Positions 23,501 through 30,705 of a DNA stretch of 64,000 nt are shown in pieces. Source of the stretch: Ciona savignyi (Eukaryota > Chordata > Ascidiacea > Phlebobranchia > Cionidae); the NCBI GenBank assembly GCA_000149265.1, contig CH003394.1:101356-165355 (forward strand), read 5' to 3'. The notes under the pieces are model-generated. The model did no database searches. It saw only the letters and a list, made by a program, of their open reading frames with translations, and was not told the DNA's origin. A program made the position numbers and the translations under genes. Every line of letters begins with the position of its first letter. Position 1 is the first letter of the stretch.

Positions 23501-24357
23501 CTGAACCAACTAGATTATTTGCTTAACTAAAATAGTAAAAACGACTTGATCATATGCAATATACTGAAAACAGTTCGGGTAATCCGAATATGGGAACAAT
23601 GTTATAGGTGAGCAAAGAATTTACGCCTATCAAGATAAGCAAAGAAAATTACGTCATTTTTCGTCGTTCCTTGGATCTTCGATATCAACCTCAGCTTTCA
23701 AACAACCCTATCCTTCATATCTGGAGATATATTGTTAACATAACAATAGTACCTTGTGATAACACAGTGGTGCCTTGTACACTATAAGAAAAAGGTGGAA
23801 AGGCCAAAACAACAGGAGGAAAAATAAAGCCTAATGGAAAAGGGCGAAACCACAGTCGTTAAACAAGTTCAAGTTGGCAGTTAAACTAAACGACTGTAAT
23901 GATATAGATGTCTCGTAAAATCTGCGGGCGGTAGACCTACACAGAATTATGTTCTGAAATAAATTGCGAAATATTTATTCAATCGAAATAGTGACCGGTT
24001 GATTGTGTGCAATGCACCTTGCTGTCGTTGCCTCCCCCAAGTATAACTAAATTAAATGTTCGTTAAAGTTTTTTTAAAATGATAACGTTTTATTAAATAA
24101 AACACAATTCAATAGATCCCGCAACCATGAGATATTATGCTTACAATAACAGGTGTAATCGTAAAATTACTGCTGTTTTTCCCACTATAAGAGTACATTT
24201 GAACAAGGTATATGAATCCCACTTTATTCACTTCTCTGTGCCTACTAGAATTATTTTACCCTCGCAATTTGACAATACGAAACGCAACAGTCTGCCGCTT
24301 CAGAAAATCGTAATACTCGGTTGCAGTTCGGATATCCAGCCCAGTCTCAGGTCTCAT
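8365..24357 (-). CDS. Palladin/myopalladin/myotilin-family Ig-domain actin-associated protein
   Basis: Exons in transcript order: 24360-24260 (ATG at 24357-24355), 22750-22563, 22160-22044, 20308-20227, 19933-19628, 17887-17785, 17397-17323, 15592-15467, 14811-14713, 14228-14079, 13108-13008, 12522-12409, 11784-11619, 11191-10984, 10120-9958, 9120-8987, 8519-8365 (stop TAA). All phases match and give about 794 residues. Recognition rests on the alpha-actinin-binding helix, an Ig domain with IFWFKDGKQIS and DDGNYT, a further Ig with NGRPVRQDS, and a C-terminal tail ending ESEEL; all resemble vertebrate palladin/myopalladin in sequence and order. Such proteins scaffold actin filaments and alpha-actinin at Z-discs and stress fibres. 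It has four Ig domains; palladin and myopalladin have up to five and myotilin two. No FPPPP Ena/VASP motif was seen. The first exon is the least certain: the frame is open to the acceptor, so more N-terminal exons or other promoters are possible. Confidence 0.9.
8781..8956. repeat. Tandem repeat, three diverged copies of about 65 bp
   Basis: Three copies of a unit with CATTCCTGATCCCTGTTAC, GTGGACC and CTATTGTAATTTT-like parts lie in the last intron of the palladin-like gene. Confidence 0.7.
8987..10120 (-). other. Fourth (C-terminal) Ig domain of palladin-like protein
   Basis: Exon 10120-9958 encodes the first half (AFVQRLSAQCVAEGDPVRLE, then TPRPIITWKKGSD with the core Trp). Exon 9120-8987 encodes the second half (DDSGYVCLQI, then DAAWYSCSATNKAGISS). 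The residues D-x-A-x-W-Y-x-C and NKAG mark an I-set Ig domain and resemble the last Ig domain of palladin. Confidence 0.9.
9236..9432 (+). mobile_element. tRNA-derived SINE, family 1, diverged fragment
   Basis: B-box-like AAAAGGTTGTGGGATTAAAA is followed by CAGTCGCTAGTTAGTC and GTGTCTTTGGCAAGACA as in the family. It lies in a palladin-like intron; a further worn fragment lies at about 9755-9945. Confidence 0.5.
10832..10965 (-). mobile_element. tRNA-derived SINE, family 1, 5' part
   Basis: The reverse complement carries the B-box region (AAAGGTTGTGCGATTCAAAC) and the following family body with TAGTTGTGGCC. It ends next to the exon starting at 10984. Confidence 0.5.
10984..11784 (-). other. 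Third Ig domain of palladin-like protein and preceding linker
   Basis: Exon 11784-11619 encodes an acidic linker (DEESPIEKYYRPNF) and the first strand (PAEINADEGKLVRFDVK). Exon 11191-10984 continues with TGLPLPGIEWFINGRPVRQD and DEGQYTIVATNKAG. The intron between them falls in phase 0 at the same relative place as in the second Ig domain. It matches the palladin Ig with RPHFLQ, EGKLCR and DGKPVRPDS. Confidence 0.92.
11218..11342 (+). mobile_element. tRNA-derived SINE, family 1, 3' fragment
   Basis: Contains the family tail TCATACACAACACACTGCAA, CTCCGGTAACC and GGGGATAAACATAAATATCC. The tRNA-like part is absent. It abuts the 5' splice side of the 10984-11191 exon. Confidence 0.75.
12238..12355. 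repeat. Tandem repeat of about 35 bp plus poly-C run
   Basis: Three to four copies of AAAATGACCAGTCCCCTCT..TATAAACTAT end in a run of about eleven C residues near 12345. It lies in a palladin-like intron, close to the 12409-12522 exon. Confidence 0.75.
12409..13108 (-). other. Palladin-like linker exons between Ig 2 and Ig 3, proline-rich
   Basis: Exon 13108-13008 completes the second Ig domain (GRVSSSGRLAMVSEKN, as palladin NPQGRISCTGRL). Exon 12522-12409 encodes a proline-rich stretch with PPPRRVRPP, HELPSPPTP and NAAPP. The chosen frame is the only one whose phase joins both neighbours. Confidence 0.85.
14079..14811 (-). other. Second Ig domain of palladin-like protein
   Basis: Exon 14811-14713 encodes KAPVFTTVLKNF and FVCRVTAKPPAK. 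Exon 14228-14079 encodes IFWFKDGKQISKRSQHY and MEDDGNYTALATNPQ. The WFKDGKQIS core is nearly identical to palladin/myopalladin and identifies the gene. Both exons are whole codons (33 and 50). Confidence 0.95.
14480..14697 (-). mobile_element. tRNA-derived SINE, family 1
   Basis: The reverse complement runs from the A-box-like head through a B box (GTTGCAGGTTCGATACTGG) to CCGTAACCCGACGGTGGGC. The 3' tail is shortened. Confidence 0.7.
15467..15592 (-). other. Alpha-actinin-binding motif exon of palladin-like protein
   Basis: This 42-codon exon encodes YKVSNFEQRLMNEIEYRLER followed by SPPVVEDPADG and DVPVEQQ. The FEQRL-x-x-EIE-x-RLER pattern is the alpha-actinin-binding helix shared by palladin and myopalladin, in the same place before an Ig domain. 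Confidence 0.95.
15721..16000 (+). mobile_element. tRNA-derived SINE, family 1, near full length
   Basis: Contains TTAGTGCGTCGCCTTTCAGA (A-box side), ATTGCAGGTACGAAACTGA (B box), GTCGGTTGTGTCC, GGTAACCCAACGGTGGGCC and the tail GACATAAACATGAATTTCC. Confidence 0.8.
16001..17322 (-). other. Palladin-like intron, no exon with consistent phase
   Basis: AT-rich. A 23-nt interval at 16733-16755 has good splice signals on the minus strand, but its length does not keep frame with the phase-0 exons on either side. Nothing else supportable. Confidence 0.4.
17982..18281 (+). mobile_element. tRNA-derived SINE, family 1, diverged full-length copy
   Basis: The head AGTTGCCCCTTTAGCCGAAG, an altered B box, CTGACGATTGCC and the tail CAGGGATAAACAAGAATATC follow the family order in a palladin-like intron. 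Confidence 0.65.
19025..19617 (+). mobile_element. Two worn family 1 SINE fragments in tandem
   Basis: About 19025-19245 (GGCCCAGTGGATTAATATG, then CACACTATAATAACTTCGGC) and about 19365-19617 (GAAGGTTGTGGTTACGAAAG, then ATGCCCGTGTGATAAC). Both are diverged and lie just downstream of the 19628-19933 exon in plus coordinates. Confidence 0.45.
20309..22043 (-). promoter_or_regulatory. Palladin-like intron rich in regulatory-type motifs
   Basis: Holds a GC-richer block (about 21400-21560) with a perfect CArG box CCATAAAAGG at 21468-21477 and a CRE TGACGTCA at 21498-21505. It also has an NRF1-like GCATGCGCA near 21034 and the CRE array at 21933-22025. It may be an enhancer or an internal promoter for a shorter isoform; multiple promoters are known in vertebrate palladin. 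The motifs are seen; the function is inferred. Confidence 0.45.
21933..22025. repeat. Six-copy array of CRE-like palindromes, exact 17-bp period
   Basis: TGACGTCA starts at 21950, 21967, 21984 and 22018, with one-base variants at 21933 (TTACGTCA) and 22001 (AGACGTCA). All six lie on an exact 17-bp grid with spacers such as TGGCATTGA. The array ends 18 bp from the exon at 22044-22160. Confidence 0.95.
22044..22750 (-). other. First Ig domain of palladin-like protein
   Basis: Exon 22750-22563 encodes APVFHKPLQDLSTSQGE, VVLECRVKGVPPPVLTWRRE and PDFRILHRG. Exon 22160-22044 encodes EIATLVIGEAFPEDTGHFTC and EAVNKAGEAVTSCKL. The Cys, Trp and D-x-G-x-F-x-C core of an I-set Ig domain is complete. An intron splits it in phase 1. 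Confidence 0.93.
23390..23640 (+). mobile_element. tRNA-derived SINE, family 1, diverged
   Basis: The head GGCTCAATCAGTTAGAACG resembles an A box, TTGTTGGATCGAAACTAGCC a B box, and GTAATCCGAATATGGGAACA the family middle. Confidence 0.45.
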
Positions 24358-24360
24358 CCG
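24260..24360 (-). other. Probable first coding exon of palladin-like gene
   Basis: The reverse complement after CACTCCCTCCAG reads CGG ATG then RPETGLDIRTATEYYDFLKR and QTVAFRIVKLR, and ends at a GTAAAA donor in the phase required by the next exon. The ATG at 24357-24355 is the best start seen, but the exon is open to its acceptor, so it could be internal. Confidence 0.6.
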
Positions 24361-24431
24361 CTGGAGGGAGTGAATATAGTAGAGAAAATATAATGTATAT
24401 ATGACCACATTGAAAAAAAATGACCACATTG
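24361..24431. other. Spacer before SINEs, nothing coding
   Basis: A short AT-rich stretch with a small direct duplication (ATGACCACATTG). The 5' end of the palladin-like transcript lies somewhere upstream on the minus strand. Confidence 0.3.
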
Positions 24432-24550
24432 GTACGGTCGTGTGGCCAAATGGTTAACGCAACCGATACATATACCGACTCTTATACAAAAAACGGTCCT
24501 AGTGACGATCCCATCATGGGTTCGAAACTTGGCTCGGTAAAAAAAAATAT
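24432..24550 (+). mobile_element. tRNA-derived SINE, family 2
   Basis: The head GTGTGGCCAAATGGTTAACG is an A-box match, CATCATGGGTTCGAAACTTG a B-box match, and the element ends in an A-rich tail. About 60 bases with ACCGATACATATACCGA and AAAAAACGGTCC separate the boxes. Other copies lie near 27409, 51030, 51140, 51737 and 52243. Confidence 0.8.
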
Positions 24551-24646
24551 ATGACCTCATTGGATAGATGCAGTCTAAGTGTATTTTATAAATTATATTA
24601 GTATACTAATTTAACCTATATGTGTGTATACTAACCTATAGGTATT

Positions 24647-24960
24647 GCCCGGCCCGATGGTCTAGCGGTTAAGTGCGTCGCCTTTCAATCGAAAGGTTGC
24701 AGGTGCGAAACTGGTCGCTAGCTAGTCGGTTGTGTCCTTGGGCAAGGCACTTTACGGACATTGCCTGAACCCAGCGGATTAATGGGTTCTACCAAATTGA
24801 AGGAACATGTCTATCACATACAACACACTGCAATAGCTCCGGTAACCCGACGATGGGCGCGAGGTGATCTGACGATTGCCCGTGTGATAACCCGTGTGAT
24901 AACCCCTGGGGTTTTCCCATTCACGGGGATAAACATGAATATCCTATCCTATATCCTATG
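24647..24960 (+). mobile_element. tRNA-derived SINE, family 1, full-length reference copy
   Basis: Begins GCCCGGCCCGATGGTCTAGC with A box TAGCGGTTAAGTGCG, then B-box region GGTTGCAGGTGCGAAACTGG. The body has GTCGGTTGTGTCCTTGGGCA, GGTAACCCGACGATGGGCG and CTGACGATTGCCCGTGTGAT. It ends GGGGATAAACATGAATATCC with TATCCTA repeats. It is the least diverged copy here and defines the family. Confidence 0.88.
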
Positions 24961-27408
24961 TAATATATATAAATTAGTAGGTGTGTAATATAAACTTTTG
25001 CCAACGGTTCTAGCCTTAACGCTGTCACCATAAAGTAAATCTGTGCGACTAACTGCACTGAGCAACTCAATTCAGACTTCTAGCACCCTTCCTTATTAAG
25101 TGGTCATTGTTAAAATAAGCTGATCAATCAATTATGGTTCAATTTTGCTACCGCACTTAAACCACACAAGAAAGTTGGCAGGGAACTGTTGTTACACAGC
25201 ATGACATTTTCCTACAGCTGCTTCGGCACATGTGTTGATTAATATTTTAATACTTTTAAACCAAAAAATCATAAAATATAAATAATTTACTTTTAATTTT
25301 GTATAGAATTCGGAATTTGTTTTAATACTATTTTAAGCATTCAGTTTAGAGGTCTGACACAAATCTATAATCACTCACGAATTTAAATATTTGTTTTTTT
25401 TTAATCTAATTTCCCTCCAACCTATTTCCAGTCATCGTCTGGTCCACTATTAACTGTGTATTACACATACTGTTTGTATTAATGATGGGACTCTTGAGAT
25501 TCCTTTGGCTTGGGTAGCTTTATATATGCTCTTGTTTAGCTGACGGTACTATCTTACAGTTTAGCAATTTTAAACCTGACTATGAAACTCGTCTTTAATG
25601 AAAAAAAGCATCTAAACTGCCAAAGCAGTTGACATTACTTAAGCCCACTGACAATAAAGTTAAAAAAGATCATTTTTTCACGGATAAACGTTCCTTTCTT
25701 TCTGTGTTTAGTTTAGTTCATTTGTTGTTGTTTTTTGCTCCGTTGCAGCATAATTAAACGTTACAGATTATTAATTATAAAGATAAGTAAAATAGGCAAA
25801 AAATACAGCTGTTTAAACACGTCGATATAAAATAAAACGGTACACCATAGGTTAAAATTATATGCGGTTGGTAAACCTTATAACGAATATTAAGTTGTTT
25901 TTCATCATTGAGCGTAAAACCTCATCAGAACATTCTGTAACGATCTTACTGTACTATCTCGTCTCTGATGCCGCCTCACTCGGCTTGTAATCGTCAAGTC
26001 GGTAACATTCCTGTCTTAGGTGCTGATTGGCATTTCGTACGAACAGCTGAACCCTATGGGTGTGCGCGCACGCATCTGCGCGCCGGGTCACGTGCGCCTT
26101 AACCAACGAACGCTTTCGAAATGACCATACAAACGAACAGTGTCGTTTACTCCTATTTGACCTCAAAAACATGTTAATACATCAAATGTCTCAGTGATGA
26201 TCTATATATTTGCAAATTACGGAAATAAACAAGCGATTTAGTTCCGAAGTTAATGCAGGGGCTTATCAGCATTAACTTGCCTCTAATTATAGCGCTGAAC
26301 ACAAGCCCAATCTTCACTAATTGAACGCTATGAAGTGTGGCCTGCAACAGACACTGCTTGTAATACATTTGCTCATATGAATCTATAGCTGCTTCGCTGA
26401 AACTAATGTTAAAGGGAAACAACTACTATTTATATCCGGAAATAAATAACGACAACATTTAACCTGCATTCAATTTTGATGTTTTTTTTAATCATTAAAT
26501 AATAATCTATATCAGCAACAGTCTCGTATGTTTATATATAATTGTTTTAATTAAAAGCATCTGTTTTTTTAGTAAAATAACATTTTACATATTTGACCAG
26601 CGGTACAACGGAGACAATCTTCAGATTACCTCGTGCCCACAGTCAAAACCAACTATAGTTTAGTTTAGTTATTTTTTTGCTCCTTCGTTTCAATAAAGAA
26701 GAATATAACAATTATTTTAAATTAAGGAGGCAGGATAAAATGGCAAAACTACAGTAGTTTAAACACGTCAGTGAATAGACACCTTACAAATTAAGGAGAA
26801 AAAAAACGACGTGGCCGTTAAACCCTACATTAATAAAAATAAATTTCAACGAAATAATTTAAATTAAAATTAACTAATTAAATTTGATGTTATTTAAGCC
26901 TCGAGTAAAAGTGTGCAAGCGCGGCCCAGTACCGAGGGGAAGCCGGCTTTGAAATTAAGTGGAAAAAGGTAAAAACCCAAAAATGAAATACCACCAGTGG
27001 TTATAAAATTCTTTTAAAAACAGACCGTGGCCTGTGATTTGTACCAACCAGAGATGTGCCGGATGATGGTTCGATACAGCACTATCAGTTGGGAGAAACC
27101 CGACCGGATTGGTTTAGTGATGACAATAAATTTTAATAAAAGTATAGAGTCGGCACCTTTAACGTAGGATATAAAAGACTAGTCATCTCCTAAGTAGCAA
27201 AAAAGTCGGGCGTTATAACAAGTCACATTTTCTATTGCCCACTGACGGGCTCCATACAGTATATATTGCAAGGTGTTGAATACGCCAGAGAAATGATACA
27301 GTTTTGCGGTTTAAGAGAAATGATACAATTTTGCGGTCGAATTACTTCTTTACGAAAGCACACAACTGAGTGGCTCGTACGGGATTCGATCCCATAGGCT
27401 ACCATACG
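24961..27408. other. Spacer; possible upstream exon or promoter of palladin-like gene near 25930-26160
   Basis: Mostly AT-rich. A GC-rich island at about 26030-26130 contains GGTCACGTGCGCC and is followed on the minus strand by a donor-like ACAGTAAGAT near 25944-25953. It could be a 5' non-coding exon of the palladin-like gene. Two related A-rich fragments (GTTTAAACACGTC) at about 25720-25850 and 26655-26800 look like old mobile-element copies. No protein gene recognised. Confidence 0.35.
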
Positions 27409-27541
27409 CACTATATTTTTTTGTTAATTTTTTATCAGTTTAAGGTTCAAATCAATGATGGGTTCATCCCTAAGAATTTTGTTTTATATAATTCTGCATA
27501 TGTATCGGTTTCGTTTACCACTCACCCACACGACCGTACAC
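27409..27541 (-). mobile_element. tRNA-derived SINE, family 2
   Basis: The reverse complement has the family head (GTACGGTCGTGTGGGTGAGT), CGATACATATGCAGAATTAT and an altered B box (AGGGATGAACCCATCATTG), then the A-rich tail. Confidence 0.65.
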
Positions 27542-28791
27542 TACGTATTCTGTTTTTTCAGATTACCTCACCCCTATTGTTGGCTTACCAAAACTAACGA
27601 TATTGAGACTTTTTTAATTTTCATAAAGCCAATTAATTGATTACACCTTTCTGCTGACCTGTTGAATGTATTATGTATATACCGCAAGACGTGGTAACGG
27701 AGTAACAATAGCTTCCCAATTTTGTTCGGACTGAAAATTATACCAGGAAGTGTACGCTAAGCTAGAGCGTGGCTGATGAGTTAGAGCTAGGATGGGACGT
27801 TACAGGCCCACCCATAATCCTAACACGTGTTGGACAGAAAAGAAAGTAACACATACTTAATGGGTTAGGGTTGAGATTATTATTTTTAAATAGAGAAGTT
27901 ATTATGTTTAAATATTCCGTATTATTTATGTTAAGTTTAATTTTTTTCATGATAACAACACGCAACAGGAAATTCTAATAAATAACAAAACCAGAAAAAA
28001 AAGCAAAATGGCAGTATAGTAAAAAATATATCTATGATTCAATTAATTATTCAGTGTGGGTATAGCCAGACGTGGCAGACAAACCCAACGTATCAAAAAA
28101 TTATTGTTGGATTTTTAAACTTTGTTTAATTTTTTTGGTACTGAGCTATAGATGGGCTATCTAGTACGCTAAGATGAAAGGTTTTCTGTTTGTACAGTGT
28201 ATAGCCCACTGTTTGCACTTCAATACGCCTAGTATACCTGGGGACAGTAGTTATAAGGAATTCCCCTTGATATTACTGTCCCTGATAGATGTGTGCATTT
28301 AATATAAATAATTTTACCAAACCTCTATGTTATGAACTATGCGTTGATGATTCATTATACATTTAATGAAGTAAGCCCAGTAGTTGAATACAAGAATTTT
28401 CAATTCTAAAGTGCTGGTTAACTCGTAAAATTCCGTAAAATACGTGACCTGGTCCGTTTTTTGTGCTGTTTGCTTAGCTCAAGAACAAGACAGTTATTCA
28501 GCTTTAAAGGCTATGTAATCCTGAACAAGGGCATGTAGCTAAGACTAAATGCATTGAGTATGGGGGAATGTTAATCCTTAATTCTTTTCCGAAATGGATT
28601 TGCATTTGAACCAACACCGGTCGTAAGTTGTAGGCTAAAGTGTTAAGCAGTAGAATGGTTTTAAAGTGGTACTTTGCAAATATAGTCTATACTTCATATA
28701 GCCTAGACATAATCAAGTAGGTACAACACAGCCAATACGTTTTAAATTTGTCGAAAAATTTAAGTTGGTGTACTAGTTTTAAACTTTATTT
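27542..28791. other. Spacer, nothing coding seen
   Basis: AT-rich with no supported exon. A kappaB-like GGAATTCCCC lies at 28257-28266, about 2.4 kb before the NF-kB start codon. Confidence 0.4.
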
Positions 28792-29075
28792 GGATAGGAT
28801 ATTCATGTTTATCCCCATGAATGGGTAAACGCAGGGAGTGTTATTACACGGGCAATCGTTAGATTAATCTCCTTCGGTTTATTTTATTACCAGAGTTAAT
28901 ACAATGTGTGTGTATTATTGATACATTTCTTTAGATCTGGTAAAACCAGTTAATCTACCGGGTTTAGTAAACCCCACCAATTATCTTGCCAAGGAACACA
29001 GCCGACTAGCTGTCGACCAGTTTCGAACGTCTAACCTTCGGCTGAAAGGCAACACACTAACCCACCAAGCTATTT
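28792..29075 (-). mobile_element. tRNA-derived SINE, family 1, near full length
   Basis: In plus orientation it starts with the inverted tail GGATAGGATATTCATGTTTA and CCCATGAATGGG, and ends with the inverted B- and A-box region (CTTCGGCTGAAAGGCAACAC). Confidence 0.75.
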
Positions 29076-29394
29076 AGTCAGATATAATAACTGATACAGC
29101 AAACATTTCCCAAACTCGTTTTGGAACCAATAAAATATTTGTTTGTTTTTATAATAACGTTAAGCCAGCTAACATGTTGCATCCTACGTGTTCAAAAAAC
29201 AAACATTGTTAATTTAAGCGGAACTAAACGGTTGTGTACCGAACTGCGAGATAGCAGTGTTGTAAAATGATTTGTGAAAGTCCATGTAGTTGAACCATAA
29301 ACGCTTTATTCAATACAGAGAGTATGTGGTTGAACTGACGTGACTAAAATCGCCAATAAGATATACCTCGTCGTGTCTAGCAACAACCCTTTGT

Positions 29395-29625
29395 GCTCGA
29401 CTGCGCCGATTGGTGGTGTTTTCCAATTTCTAAAAATAGCGAGTAGCACGTGACGCGCGTCAGCCAATCGTATTGTAGAAAATTGCAACGGGGAATGCCC
29501 ATGGTAAGACACCGCCATTTCTAGTACCGCATTTTGTCGAGACGGTACTCTACCTTTTTCTGTCCCCCAGTTTTTTTTGTTACTTTCTGATATTTCAAGT
29601 AGTATTTTGTTCTAGGTGAATGTAA
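29395..29625 (+). promoter_or_regulatory. Probable promoter and 5' UTR region of NF-kB gene
   Basis: GC-richer than its surroundings. It contains two opposed CCAAT boxes (GATTGG near 29404; GCCAATCG near 29462), CACGTGACGCGCGTCAG, and a YY1-like ACCGCCATTTC near 29511. A donor-like CTAG/GTGAAT follows near 29614. An acceptor TTTTATTCAG at 30664-30673 precedes the coding start. Inferred from motifs and position only. Confidence 0.4.
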
Positions 29626-30705
29626 CGTATTTTAATATGAATAAATAGAAAGAATAAAACTGTTGTAGTATTTCGTTTTCGTTCGCATACGATAGCGTAA
29701 TTCTTGTTGTAGAGAGTTTAATTTGTCAGCAAGATATACGGTCGCGACTGTGAAATACAACTTAACAAATACTGGTAGCTGATATTGATTTTATAGCATA
29801 AGTATTAGCTTTGTAAAAACTAATCTTATAAAAAAATATTTTAACTTCTCTGTAATCAGATGTTTAGACGAACAAAATAAAAAGATGATGCGTTTTAGCA
29901 ATACAACCAAGTATATTGGCCAATATTGCACATCTATTGGGAAGCACTAAAATAAAAAGAAGAAGGGGAAACTGCTTACTAAAACTATGGAAACCAGCCT
30001 TAAACACTAATTTTAACCCCACAACTAACGATAACTGTGACCCTAGCTCTAACCCTCAACCTAAATTCATTTTTTCCCTCTTTCCCGACTTTTCTTCCCT
30101 ATTTTTAGTTTTTTACTACATTAATTTTTACGTCTATTAGGGCTTATATGCACTAACAATAAAGTTTATTCTTACTTAATTGTACTATATTTCTGTACCA
30201 ATTATGTCTACCATTTAAAAGAATACCTGTTACGCTCATACCTATGTGTGGGAATATGACAGTCCTCTAATTCAGTTTTTAAGATTCATTTATTTATTGA
30301 ACGATTGGTTAGATTAGATAAATACCCATTGTTGGTTTGGGTACACTTAAAACCCTTACACACTCCCTACACTGGGTATTTAGAGGAACCGTTACTGGGT
30401 AATACCGGATATTTAGGAGTGTGGTAAATATTTGTAATATAACAGTATTTATTGGTTTATTTTTAAACACTGAATTGAGACAATATCTTTTAAAAAGGTA
30501 GAGCTCAACCACTTAACCATTCAGATAGTGGTCGAGATAAATATCGAAACGAGCAATTTTATTTTGACCTACATTCTTATAATTGTAAGTCTTACGGCAG
30601 GATAAGTTATTATTTTAGAAAACTACTATTCCATGTTTATTTTTTCTAACAATTTTTTATTGATTTTATTCAGTTTATTATAAAGAAGTTAATAGATTTT
30701 GATTG

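Noticed and set aside
24432..24560. Functional tRNA gene
   Set aside because: A and B boxes are present but too far apart; no acceptor stem or anticodon arm forms, and the same sequence recurs as a dispersed repeat.
25954..26172. 72-codon minus-strand frame in a GC-rich island
   Set aside because: Composition looks like a promoter or leader, no domain is recognisable, and it does not join the palladin-like frame. Kept only as a possible 5' region.
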